Assembly: GCF_032163395.1 (NCBI RefSeq)
Contig: NZ_CP119968.1
Coordinates: forward strand, 419,501 to 483,500
Reading direction: 5' to 3'
DNA from: Gloeocapsopsis dulcis
GTDB taxonomy: Bacteria; Cyanobacteriota; Cyanobacteriia; Cyanobacteriales; Chroococcidiopsidaceae
Length of the DNA: 64,000 nt
This document shows, piece after piece, positions 9,259 to 18,170 of this stretch (positions are counted from its first letter, which is position 1; each line of letters starts with the position of its first letter). The notes beneath the pieces were generated by a model. The model was not told the origin of the DNA and did no database searches. It saw only the letters and a program-made list of their open reading frames with translations. A program made the position numbers and the translations under genes.

Positions 9259-10122
9259 ATGGGCAATATCTGGGAAATTGATTTTTACTCGCGTCCAATT
9301 TTGGATGAAAACCAAAAAAAAGTTTGGGAAGTTTTAGTATGCGAAAGTTTTACGGATATTCATGCAGAACCTGATTCACTTTTTCGCTTTGCCAAGTATT
9401 GTCCAAGTACCCAAGTTAACTCAGTTTGGTTGCGCACCGCGTTAGAAGAAGCCATCCAAGAAGCAAACACCACTCCTGTCAAGTTTCGCTTCTTTCGTCG
9501 TCAGATGAACAACATGATTGCTAAAGCCTGTGAAGACTTGGGAATTCCCGCGCAACTCAGTCGCCGGACACTGGCATTGAATCAGTGGCTGCAACAACGC
9601 ATGGAGGAAGTTTATCCGCAAGAACCTGGATATCAAGCAGCAACAAATCCTTCGGTACGCATGGAAGTACCCCTACCACAACGCTTACCTGATGCCTTAA
9701 TCGGACAACAATGGGCATTTGTCTCCTTAGAAGCCGCAGCATTTGCTGAAATGCCAGAGTGGGATATTGGTTTTGGCGAAGCTTTCCCACTATCAATGGC
9801 TGGCGTCCAACCTGAGACAAAAATTCCTGGACTGATCGTCTTTTCTCCCCGCGCCATGCCTTTAGCGGGATGGATGTCAGGTTTAGAGTTAGCCAATATC
9901 AAATTTGACAGCAAACAGACACCGCAACTGCTATTAGAAACTGGCGTTACTGAAAGCTGGATCTTGGCAAACTTTAAAGATCCTGCGACGATCGCAGAAG
10001 CTAAAAGCTTTGAAACAGCTAAACAACAAGCCAACGGAGTTCACTTTTTGGCAGTTCAATCAAACCCAGAAGCAGAAGCTTTTGCCGGATTTTGGCTATT
10101 ACAAGAACCCAATCTGCCGTAA
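9259..10122 (+). CDS. Tab2/Atab2-family RNA-binding protein
   Basis: A protein of 287 residues starting MGNIWEIDFYSRPI. The N-terminal pattern W-E-I-D-F-Y-S-R-P with a following VWEVLVCES is characteristic of the Tab2/Atab2 family (DUF1092) of cyanobacteria and plastids. In plants and algae, members bind psaB mRNA or other photosystem transcripts and promote their translation; cyanobacterial homologues are thought to act in photosystem biogenesis. No membrane segment or signal peptide is visible, so it is cytoplasmic. The segment FFRRQMNNMIAKACEDLGI is also typical. It is followed 76 bases later by the TldE-like gene on the same strand. Confidence 0.9.
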   Translation: MGNIWEIDFYSRPILDENQKKVWEVLVCESFTDIHAEPDSLFRFAKYCPSTQVNSVWLRTALEEAIQEANTTPVKFRFFRRQMNNMIAKACEDLGIPAQLSRRTLALNQWLQQRMEEVYPQEPGYQAATNPSVRMEVPLPQRLPDALIGQQWAFVSLEAAAFAEMPEWDIGFGEAFPLSMAGVQPETKIPGLIVFSPRAMPLAGWMSGLELANIKFDSKQTPQLLLETGVTESWILANFKDPATIAEAKSFETAKQQANGVHFLAVQSNPEAEAFAGFWLLQEPNLP

Positions 10123-10198
10123 ATTGGTTGCAGAGGCATAAAAGTACCAGCAAGTACTAATTAGCGCTTCATCATCACTTCCACACTCAGCATCGCTC

Positions 10199-11509
10199 AT
10201 GGGTTCTGAAAATTTGCCACAATCGACACTCGCAGAACAACTACTAGATCTCTCCGCAAAAGCAGGGGCTGAGGTAGCTGAAGTGTATCAATCGCGATCG
10301 CTTTCCCGACCGATTTTTTTTGAAGCCAATCGCCTCAAGCAGCTAGAAAGTACTCAAGCTGAAGGAACTGCCTTGCGGCTATGGTGTAACGGACGTCCTG
10401 GGCTTGCGGTAGCTTATGGATCTGTAGAACCCCAAGCTTTGGTAGAACGCGCCACAGCGCTGAGTCAACTTAATGAACCCGAAATAATTGAAATTGAGAG
10501 TCATTCGCAATCTAGTTATCCTGACTTGGGTGAAGCAGTAAGTGTTGAACAACTGATCGATTGGGGGAATCAAGCGATCGCCCTAATTCGGGATGTCTAC
10601 CCTGAAGTGTTGATGAGTGCTGAGTGGGATAGCGATGTCGAAACAACCCGATTAGTCAACTCCTTGGGTTTAGATTGCTACTATACTGATACCACTTTGG
10701 GGTGCTATTTATCTGCGGAGTGGGTACGCGGAGATGATTTTTTGAGTGTCTCTGACGGACAAACCGAACGCGGTAGTTTACAACCCGAAAAAATAGCTCA
10801 GCAAATTATCCAACGTCTTGAGTGGGCGACAAAAAATGTTGCATCTCCCGCAGGTAGAGTTCCCGTTTTATTCACCTCCAAAGCTGCGGATATGCTTTGG
10901 GGAACCTTACAAGCTGCATTAAATGGCAAGCGAGTCTTGGAAAAGGCTTCTCCGTGGAGCGATCGCTTGGGTAAACCAGTGATTTCTCCCGTATTAACTT
11001 TATACCAAGACCCCGAAGCAGGACCGTATAGTTGCCCGTTTGACGATGAAGGTACGCCTACGCAACAAGTTGTATTTATCCAAAATGGCATTTTGCAACA
11101 ATTTTACTGCGATCGCACAACCGGACGTCAACTGAATACGAGTAGTACAGGTAATGGATTTCGCCCTGGTTTAGGGAGTTACCCTACACCAGGAATGTTT
11201 AACTTACTAATTCAGCCTGGTTCTGGCTCACTGCTTGACTTGATTTATAAGCTTGATGATGGACTGATTGTCGATCAGATGTTGGGTGGTGGTGGTAGCA
11301 TCTCTGGCGACTTTTCCATTAATGTTGACTTAGGCTACCGCGTGAAACACGGTCAAGTTTTAGGGCGCGTCAAAGATACAATGGTTGCTGGCAATGTCTA
11401 CACGGCACTGAAACAATTAGTTGCGCTTGGTGGCGATGCTGATTGGAACGGGAGTTGCTACACTCCGTCTGTAATTGTTGAGGGATTATCAACTACAACA
11501 AGAGAATAA
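10199..11509 (+). CDS. TldE/PmbA-family protein (TldD/TldE protease subunit)
   Basis: A protein of 436 residues. The N-terminal AGAEVAEVYQSRS, central FDDEGTPTQQVVFIQNGIL and C-terminal GGGGSISGDFSINVDLGYRV match the TldD/PmbA superfamily. The HExxxH zinc motif of the TldD subunit is not seen, which points to TldE/PmbA, the partner subunit without the metal site. In E. coli the heterodimer degrades unfolded peptides and matures microcin B17. No tldD gene lies in this window, so the partner must be elsewhere. Cytoplasmic; 48 bases separate it from the following SGNH hydrolase. Confidence 0.88.
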   Translation: MGSENLPQSTLAEQLLDLSAKAGAEVAEVYQSRSLSRPIFFEANRLKQLESTQAEGTALRLWCNGRPGLAVAYGSVEPQALVERATALSQLNEPEIIEIESHSQSSYPDLGEAVSVEQLIDWGNQAIALIRDVYPEVLMSAEWDSDVETTRLVNSLGLDCYYTDTTLGCYLSAEWVRGDDFLSVSDGQTERGSLQPEKIAQQIIQRLEWATKNVASPAGRVPVLFTSKAADMLWGTLQAALNGKRVLEKASPWSDRLGKPVISPVLTLYQDPEAGPYSCPFDDEGTPTQQVVFIQNGILQQFYCDRTTGRQLNTSSTGNGFRPGLGSYPTPGMFNLLIQPGSGSLLDLIYKLDDGLIVDQMLGGGGSISGDFSINVDLGYRVKHGQVLGRVKDTMVAGNVYTALKQLVALGGDADWNGSCYTPSVIVEGLSTTTRE

Positions 11510-11557
11510 TTATAATCTAAAAATCATATTCCTCGCCCTACACTCCTTACTCCTTCT

Positions 11558-12145
11558 ATGACGCGCATCTGCTTTTTTGGAGAATCCTTTGTTAATGGTA
11601 CTGGCGATCCAGAGTGTCTTGGTTGGGCAGGAAGAATTTGTGCTGCGGCTTGCAAACAAGGATATGACATCACCTACTACAACTTAGGAGTACGCAGGCA
11701 AACGAGTACACAACTCAAAAATCATTGGCTGGAGGAAGCTAGTTATCGCCTCAGTTCAGAATTTGATAGCCGCATTGTATTTTCATTTGGCGTGAATGAC
11801 ACAACGCTAGAAAACGGTAAAACTCGTGTAGATTTTTCCACATCTATTGAGAACTTGTCTCACATTCTTAATACTGCAAAGCAAATGTTTCCTGTTTTGA
11901 TGGTAGGACCTCCACCAACACCCGATCGCGAACAAAACAATAGGATTGCGTGTTTATCCGCACAATATGCTGATGTGTGTCAAAAAATAGACATTGCATA
12001 TTTAGATACTTTTACTAAGTTGCAATCTTCAGCAATTTGGTTGAGGGAAGCCGCAGCGAATGATGGCTACCATCCTAGTGCAGGCGGTTATACTGAACTT
12101 GCAAAAATCGTCCAAAACTGGTCTTCTTGGTTATCTTGGTTTTAG
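11558..12145 (+). CDS. GDSL/SGNH-family hydrolase
   Basis: A compact 195-residue SGNH hydrolase. Block I is ICFFGESFVNGTGD (Ser in GES instead of GDS), the Gly is in the LGWAGR region, block III is SFGVNDT (Asn), and block V is DGYHPSAGGY (Asp and His of the triad). There is no signal peptide, so it is probably a cytoplasmic esterase or lipase; the substrate cannot be named. Its stop is 28 bases upstream of the ClC gene, so the two may share a transcript. Confidence 0.87.
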   Translation: MTRICFFGESFVNGTGDPECLGWAGRICAAACKQGYDITYYNLGVRRQTSTQLKNHWLEEASYRLSSEFDSRIVFSFGVNDTTLENGKTRVDFSTSIENLSHILNTAKQMFPVLMVGPPPTPDREQNNRIACLSAQYADVCQKIDIAYLDTFTKLQSSAIWLREAAANDGYHPSAGGYTELAKIVQNWSSWLSWF

Positions 12146-12173
12146 TAAGTAGTGTTTATTACCTTCATCCCTA

Positions 12174-14846
12174 ATGTCAGTCCAGCCCTTCCGTAAATGG
12201 CTGTTACCGCGCCGCCGCTTAGCGATCGCCGAAGCCTGTTTAATCGGATTAGTTGCCGCCTTTTCTGCTATCGTACTGCGAGTCGGAGTCGGCTGGATTG
12301 GTGCATGGCGAGTTCAAACTGCTAACTTATCTCCAGCATGGCTGATCCTGCCAGGAATTGGTTTTTCATTAGGATACATTGCTGGGTTCCTCATAGAGCG
12401 TTTAGCGCCCGAAGCATCGGGGAGTGGAATTCCGCAAGTGAAAGCAAGTCTTGCAGATGCACCTGTTAAACTCTCACTGCGCGAAGCCTTAGTTAAGTTA
12501 ATTGCATCAACAATTGCTTTAGGTTCAGGATTAACTCTAGGAAGACAAGGACCAACTGTTCATATCGGTGCGGCTTTAGCTGCACAATTTAGTCGCTGGT
12601 TTCCGACATCTCCAGAACATCGACGACAAATGATTGCGGCAGGTGCGGGGGCAGGGTTAGCAGCAGCATTTAATGCCCCCATTACAGGGGTACTATTTGT
12701 GATTGAGGAGTTACTGCAAGATTTATCGGGGTTAACACTAGGTACAGCAATTATCGCCTCCTTTATTGGTGCGGTTGTTTCGCGCATCTTGGGTGGACGA
12801 ACCTTAGAACTAAATCTCGTCTTGACAGCTTCTCAAACAAGTTTCACGCTTACCGAACTGCCATTTTTTTTGTTACTAGGAATTTTGGCAGGGGTACTTG
12901 GTTCGTTGTTTAACCGAGGCATCATTGCTAGCGCAAAATTTTACACTCGACTGCGGTTAGCTTTACCACTGCGAATGGCGATCGCTGGTGGAACTTCTGG
13001 TTTAGTTATTGCGTTTTTACCTGCTACTTTTCGAGATAATACAGGTTTACGCGAGTTTTTGATTACAGGAGGCGCAGATTGGTCTTTAGCTGCGATCGCT
13101 TTTGTTGCTCAGTTTATGCTAACGCTGGTTGCATTTGGTTCAGGCGCACCTGGAGGGTTGTTTGCTCCCAGTCTGATTTTGGGTTCGTCTTTAGGATATC
13201 TCGTCGGCGTTGCTGAGCAAAGTCTATTCGGATTCGGTTCGCCATCTACATACGCACTTACTGGTATGGGAGCATTTTTTAGCGTAGTTTCCAAGGTCCC
13301 AATCACTGCGATCGTCATTGTGTTTGAAATGACAACAGATTTCAACTTGGTGTTGCCCCTGATGATTGGTTCAGTGACAGCATACCTGATTGCCGATAAA
13401 GTTTTCCCTGGCTCACTATACGACAAACTTTTGGAATTAAAAGGTATTCGTCTTCCAAAAGAAGGTCCGATTCAGGGACTCTTAATTGAACTCAAAGCTA
13501 AAGATGTGATGCAACCAAGAGTAGAAACTTTAGCTGCACAATTGAGTTTAGATGAAACCATACAAGCGTTTTCGCGTTCACAGCATCGCGGCTTTCCCGT
13601 AGTTGATGAAGGTAAATTGGTTGGAATTGTCACGCAAGCGGATCTAGCTAAAGCACGAGAACTAGAACTTCCTGGAGATACGCTTTTAAGCGAAATCATG
13701 ACACCCCAGCCAGTGACAGTTCATCCTTTGCATAGCTTAAGTGAGGTGCTGTATCGGTTAGATCGGTTTAACTTGAGTCGTTTACCTGTCATTGAAAACA
13801 AAAGACTGATTGGCATTATCACGCGTGCTGATATTATTCGGGCAGAAGCTGATAAGCTCAATGGCGAAACACGCGAAATTGGTCCACAACCACAGCCTTC
13901 TTACGTAGTTTACCAAACGCGATCGCCAAGTGTTGGTAGAGGTCGGTTACTCGTTCCTTTGGCAAATCCCCAAACTGCTGTTTCCTTATTACATTTAGCA
14001 ACGGCGATCGCCCGCGAACGTCACTATGAACTAGAATGTCTGCAAATTATTCTCGTTCCTCGCCGCAGTTCTCCGGCTGAAACTGAAGTAAGCACCGCAA
14101 AGAGTCGGCGGTTGTTACGCGAAGCTGAAATTTTGGCACGGAAATGGAGTATCCCGATTCATACACAAATTCGCGTTGCGCATGATGTGTCACAAGCAAT
14201 TCTAGAAACAATAGAAGAACGCCATATCGATTTATTGTTGATGGGTTGGAAAGGAAAAACGATTACTCCAGGCAGAGTTTTTGGCAATGTTGTTGATACC
14301 TTAATTCGGCAAGCAACATGTGATGTAGTTTTAGTAAGATTTGGTGCAAGTTCAAACTTTAAAGAATCCAGTTCAGTTAAAGATCTAGCTATTCAAGACA
14401 CAGATGCTGGAACTCTCTTACAAGCGGTTCAAGCTTCCCCAGCATTTAATCGCTGGCTTGTCCCCATGGCAGGTGGTCCTAATGCAAATGTAGCAGTCAA
14501 ACTGCTGCCTGGTTTAATCAGTATAGGTAGTGTTCCTTACGTGCGGTTGTGTCAGATTTTTCCGCTGTCAGAAACTCAGCCTGATATGAAAGTATTGAAA
14601 ACAGCGCTGCAATATTTAATTCGGCGTCGCAATGTCAGTACAGTTGTTGCAACTCCGGTGAAAGCTTCTTCTGTCGTTGATGGTGTAATCGATTTAATCG
14701 AAAAAGACAATATTGATGTTGTCATGCTGGGAGCAAGTCGCGAGGGATTATTGCAACAAACAATTAAAGGCAATATTCCGGCTACGATCGCCAGTCGAGC
14801 AAAATGTACCGTGATGTTATTACGCGGTTCACTGAGTCAACAGTAA
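12174..14846 (+). CDS. ClC chloride channel/transporter with CBS pair and two USP domains
   Basis: A protein of 890 residues. The ClC membrane domain covers about residues 15-430 and contains GSGIPQVKAS, GRQGPTVHIG, the IEE pair (VLFVIEELL) and GSGAPGGLFAPSL. A CBS pair follows (about 440-560: DVMQPRVETL, EIMTPQPVTV). Two universal-stress-protein-like domains follow that (about 590-725 and 745-885). The gating glutamate of the usual GREGP motif is Gln here (codon CAA, residue 125). The inner proton-path Glu pair is retained. In model ClCs, changing this Glu to Gln uncouples chloride from proton movement, so this protein may be an uncoupled anion conduit. The CBS and USP domains suggest nucleotide or stress control in the cytoplasm. 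Confidence 0.93.
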   Translation: MSVQPFRKWLLPRRRLAIAEACLIGLVAAFSAIVLRVGVGWIGAWRVQTANLSPAWLILPGIGFSLGYIAGFLIERLAPEASGSGIPQVKASLADAPVKLSLREALVKLIASTIALGSGLTLGRQGPTVHIGAALAAQFSRWFPTSPEHRRQMIAAGAGAGLAAAFNAPITGVLFVIEELLQDLSGLTLGTAIIASFIGAVVSRILGGRTLELNLVLTASQTSFTLTELPFFLLLGILAGVLGSLFNRGIIASAKFYTRLRLALPLRMAIAGGTSGLVIAFLPATFRDNTGLREFLITGGADWSLAAIAFVAQFMLTLVAFGSGAPGGLFAPSLILGSSLGYLVGVAEQSLFGFGSPSTYALTGMGAFFSVVSKVPITAIVIVFEMTTDFNLVLPLMIGSVTAYLIADKVFPGSLYDKLLELKGIRLPKEGPIQGLLIELKAKDVMQPRVETLAAQLSLDETIQAFSRSQHRGFPVVDEGKLVGIVTQADLAKARELELPGDTLLSEIMTPQPVTVHPLHSLSEVLYRLDRFNLSRLPVIENKRLIGIITRADIIRAEADKLNGETREIGPQPQPSYVVYQTRSPSVGRGRLLVPLANPQTAVSLLHLATAIARERHYELECLQIILVPRRSSPAETEVSTAKSRRLLREAEILARKWSIPIHTQIRVAHDVSQAILETIEERHIDLLLMGWKGKTITPGRVFGNVVDTLIRQATCDVVLVRFGASSNFKESSSVKDLAIQDTDAGTLLQAVQASPAFNRWLVPMAGGPNANVAVKLLPGLISIGSVPYVRLCQIFPLSETQPDMKVLKTALQYLIRRRNVSTVVATPVKASSVVDGVIDLIEKDNIDVVMLGASREGLLQQTIKGNIPATIASRAKCTVMLLRGSLSQQ

Positions 14847-14897
14847 ATGCCCTGCAACTGAAGTTGCCAAAATTCCCCCGATCAAAGTGCATTTGAA

Positions 14898-14914
14898 CGC
14901 ACGCAGTACGTGCG
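14898..14914. terminator. Hairpin between convergent genes
   Basis: CGCACG-CAGTA-CGTGCG, a 6-bp GC-rich stem between the convergent ClC gene and the minus-strand gene ending at 14999. There is no T tract on either side, so termination is only a possibility. Confidence 0.25.
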
Positions 14915-14998
14915 ATCGCGCCAAACTTATAAACCTGAATGGGCGCGCATTTACGTTTAGAATTATTCAGGGGCAACCAGGATAGGAGTGATCCAGCC

Positions 14999-15859
14999 TC
15001 AATCACGTCCGATTAAGCGATAATATTTGTGTGGATATCGCCAGCGTACAAGATTTTTCATAATTGAATTCATCCGGACCTTACTGGGAACATATTTGAC
15101 TGAAAATCCCATCGTTTTTTTCGACAAATCTAGCGTTGAATTTTCCCGTACGTGCAAACCATCTACAATCTCGTGGATTTTACCAGAGCGACGGCAGATT
15201 TGGACAAACTCATAGGTTAATCCAGTGACAATGCTAGTCGGTAAAGCCTCCGTCGCATAATAGCCACTAACCATGTATGCAGTGCCGTTAACAGCATATC
15301 CGTCGATATAGCCGCCCAACTTGTCTCCGATCAGACCTGCAATTACTAATCGATGTTTGTCAGTAGTAAAGTCTTTTAAACCTGCTAAATAGGTTTCTTT
15401 TGGTGATAGTTTCTGATGCCTTGTTCGTTGCAGTGACGAGCAAAAAACTTCATATCCCTGTTGTTGCAATAGTGCTGGACCCATAAGCTGCACGATCGTA
15501 ACCATTTTGCGACATTTTCGTAGATGAGTTCTACGTTTCTGAGGTAAGTTCTGCAAGTCGTAGTTTGCAACGTCGGATAACAAGTGGACAGGCACTGAGC
15601 CGTTGGCAGATGTGGCATCATTGGTATATAGTGCTGCCCTAAATCCCCAACAAAAAGGTGTAGGGCACGTTGCCTCTTCGGCACTCAAGCGAGCTATTAA
15701 ATGAATTGGCTGATAGAAACCAGGCATCACCTCTTCCCAGTAGCGCCCATAATGAGATATGACATGTGCGCCCTGCTGGCGACGCCAACTGATCATTTCT
15801 TCTTCTGTCATTGAAGTTAGTACAGATTCGCATACATGCCGTATCTGCAAGTCACTCAT
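14999..15859 (-). CDS. FemAB/GNAT-like acyltransferase, uncharacterised
   Basis: A protein of 286 residues without membrane segments or signal peptide. The middle segment LPQKRRTHLRKCRK resembles the basic helix before the acceptor domain in FemAB/GNAT-type proteins. The later part has the alternating strand-helix layout of an acetyltransferase fold (HRLVIAGLIGDKLGGYIDGY, then YEFVQICR, VRENSTLDLSKKTMGF). The last motif, with a polar-then-KK-x-GF ending, is typical of FemAB-like families. The donor and acceptor are unknown. It is convergent with the ClC gene and stands alone, followed upstream by a 566-base gap. Confidence 0.6.
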   Translation of the reverse strand: MSDLQIRHVCESVLTSMTEEEMISWRRQQGAHVISHYGRYWEEVMPGFYQPIHLIARLSAEEATCPTPFCWGFRAALYTNDATSANGSVPVHLLSDVANYDLQNLPQKRRTHLRKCRKMVTIVQLMGPALLQQQGYEVFCSSLQRTRHQKLSPKETYLAGLKDFTTDKHRLVIAGLIGDKLGGYIDGYAVNGTAYMVSGYYATEALPTSIVTGLTYEFVQICRRSGKIHEIVDGLHVRENSTLDLSKKTMGFSVKYVPSKVRMNSIMKNLVRWRYPHKYYRLIGRD

Positions 15860-16425
15860 TGCTGCTTTCCCTATTGACGAACTCTAGTTCAAGATAGCCC
15901 CCACAGGTTTTTGCGAGGAGTTTAGACTAAGTAATGTAAAACAACCCAGCGCTGCTGAATTAATCAGAAACCTGCTGAAGGTATGAATAACATACAATAT
16001 TAGATATTCCTGAACAAGTAATGATAGGTGCTACTCCTTGGCGAATACGTGCACGAATAAAATTATTTACAAAAACTTTAGTGAAAATTCCGAAAAATTG
16101 TATTTGCAAATAGTAGACATTACTACACTTACAGTTTAGTCGCAAGGCTAAATATCATAACAATCTCAAGAAGGTGAAGCATGATTGAGTCACTAAAAGT
16201 CTTGGTATGCAGATATCAAGTAATTCCAACGAAGTGCGATCGCTGTTACTTTAATCTACAAATACAACAAAACTCAATTCAAAATTAACCTTTTAGAAGG
16301 TCACATTTTGCAGATAGCTTGTCCTGCAATTCTTAACTTTCTGGGTGACTCACCGTATCTACTTTTAAAAGTCACCACTTCAACTTCCTTTGTTGAACTA
16401 ACATTAACGACAGAAGTAAAAAATT
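15860..16425. other. Intergenic region upstream of the heme peroxidase gene
   Basis: About 566 bases. It must hold divergent promoters for the 14999-15859 gene and the peroxidase gene. I see one weak candidate for a tiny gene, a 35-codon frame at 16181-16288 (+) preceded by AAGGTGAAGC, but the product resembles nothing known and I do not call it. No tRNA or repeat was found. Confidence 0.5.
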
Positions 16426-18021
16426 ATGAATATACAGCAAAAAAATCAAAGCAAAATTCAGGGTTTTACTCCGCGTAGACCTGCGGGAGAACGTGTTGGG
16501 AGAATGCATGGCTTTGGTCCGCGTAAAGAAGACAATCAACCAATTGGTCAATTTGTACCCACAGGTAAGTTCGGCAGAATATTTCCCGAACTCCGTCCGC
16601 TAGCCCCTGCAAATAAAAGTTTAGAAGAGTTTAAAAAGAGTCTGGAAGCCCTAGGAAATGCGATGAGCGATCCTAAATTTCCAGGTGATCCGAGTGAAAA
16701 TGATCCTGCAGGAGACAACAAAACTGTTGCTGCTGGTTACACATATTTAGGTCAATTTATCGATCACGATATCACTTTTGATATCACTTCGCTACAAGAA
16801 ACACTCAACGATCCTTTAGCGCTAAGAAACTTCCGCACCCCAATGCTTGACTTAGATAGCCTATACGGTGCAGGTCCAGAAGTGCAGCCATATCTTTACG
16901 AACTCGAAAGCCCAGAGTTTTTCTTGATTGGACAAACTACTGAAAGTCCTACAGGAAGACAAGACGAACAATTAGGGATACTGCCGAATGATATTCCCCG
17001 CGCCTCAAGTATGCTAGGGTTACTTGGCGATCCTCGTAATGATGAAAATTTGATTGTTTCTCAATTGCATCTTGCATTCCTCAAGTTTCATAACAAGGTA
17101 GTGCAAGGAATTAAAGATCGCACAATTCAACAAGAATCTCCTATCCGCAAGTCTGCATTTGAAGAAGCTAGAGATTTAGTGATTTGGCACTATCAGTGGA
17201 TTGTTCTCCATGATTTTCTCAAGCGCATTCTTGACAACGAACAACTCAATCTTGTTTTCAATCAGGGACCATCTTTCTACAAACCTCAAGGCGATGCATT
17301 TATTCCGCTAGAGTTTTCTGTCGCTGCTTACCGCCTCGGACACAGTATGGTACGCGCAGCTTATGACTATAATCGAGTTTTTACCTTCCTAGACACAGAT
17401 AGCAAATTTGACAGTGCTACACTACGACTTCTCTTTGAATTTACTGCCAAATCAGGAAGAAGAGATACACCGCTAGGACTTAACCCTACACTTCCTAGCA
17501 ACTGGATTATCGATTGGCGAAGGTTTTTTGAAATTGACCCAAATGTACCAGTAGGTTTAAGTCGTAAATTAGATCCTTTACTTGTTGATCCTCTTAAAGA
17601 CTTGCCAAACGTTCCAGAACCGAGATCTTTAGCGGTGAGAAACTTACTACGCGGACTGAAAGTCGGTTTACCACCTGGTCAAAGTGTTGCAAGATTAATG
17701 GGATTTGAACCTTTATCTCCTGCTGATATCGCTACAGGAGAAGATGGCAAAGTTGCTAAAGAACATGGATTTGATATTGAATCTCCCTTGTGGTACTACA
17801 TTCTTAAAGAAGCAGAAATTCAAGGCAACGGCGAACATTTAGGAAAAGTAGGTAGCCGCATTGTTGCTGAAGTTTTTGTTGGTCTATTGCAAAAAGATAG
17901 TAGTTCATTTTTAGCAAGAAATCCTGATTGGAAGCCAACACTTCCTGCACAAAATCCAGGAACATTTACAATGGCTGATTTACTCAGATTTGTTGACGAT
18001 ATTAATCCGATTGGTGATTAA
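16426..18021 (+). CDS. Animal-type heme peroxidase (peroxidase-cyclooxygenase superfamily)
   Basis: A 531-residue heme peroxidase. The distal site is GQFIDHDITFD (His114 flanked by Asp113 and Asp115). The segment GDPRNDENLIVSQLHLAFLK has the Arg and Glu that contact heme and peroxide in this superfamily. The proximal site is AYRLGHSMVRAAYDYNRVF (His306). The protein uses H2O2 to oxidise halides, thiocyanate or organic substrates. No signal peptide is evident at the N-terminus, so secretion, if any, must use another route. A terminator-like hairpin follows at 18046, but the next two genes on the same strand may still be functionally linked because they encode possible H2O2-producing oxidase components. 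Confidence 0.92.
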   Translation: MNIQQKNQSKIQGFTPRRPAGERVGRMHGFGPRKEDNQPIGQFVPTGKFGRIFPELRPLAPANKSLEEFKKSLEALGNAMSDPKFPGDPSENDPAGDNKTVAAGYTYLGQFIDHDITFDITSLQETLNDPLALRNFRTPMLDLDSLYGAGPEVQPYLYELESPEFFLIGQTTESPTGRQDEQLGILPNDIPRASSMLGLLGDPRNDENLIVSQLHLAFLKFHNKVVQGIKDRTIQQESPIRKSAFEEARDLVIWHYQWIVLHDFLKRILDNEQLNLVFNQGPSFYKPQGDAFIPLEFSVAAYRLGHSMVRAAYDYNRVFTFLDTDSKFDSATLRLLFEFTAKSGRRDTPLGLNPTLPSNWIIDWRRFFEIDPNVPVGLSRKLDPLLVDPLKDLPNVPEPRSLAVRNLLRGLKVGLPPGQSVARLMGFEPLSPADIATGEDGKVAKEHGFDIESPLWYYILKEAEIQGNGEHLGKVGSRIVAEVFVGLLQKDSSSFLARNPDWKPTLPAQNPGTFTMADLLRFVDDINPIGD

Positions 18022-18045
18022 TCAAGCACCCGTTACAAGAGCCAA

Positions 18046-18076
18046 GAGTAGGGTATGTTCCCTCTTTACCCTACTC
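18046..18076 (+). terminator. Terminator-like hairpin after the peroxidase gene
   Basis: GAGTAGGGTA and TACCCTACTC form a perfect 10-bp stem with an 11-base loop, 25 bases after the peroxidase stop. A T-rich but interrupted tail (CTTCTTTGGTGATTTTATA) follows. It may separate the peroxidase transcript from the following pair or attenuate read-through. Confidence 0.6.
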
Positions 18077-18170
18077 CTTCTTTGGTGATTTTATATATTT
18101 CTATTTGTACAAAAAACACAGAAATAAACTTCTGTAAAACAAATAAGTGTTTAAGAGAACGTGAGATATT

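Noticed and set aside
16181-16288. 35-codon frame preceded by AAGGTGAAGC in the gap before the peroxidase
   Set aside because: Possible but unsupported: short, no homologue recognised, spacing and composition unremarkable.
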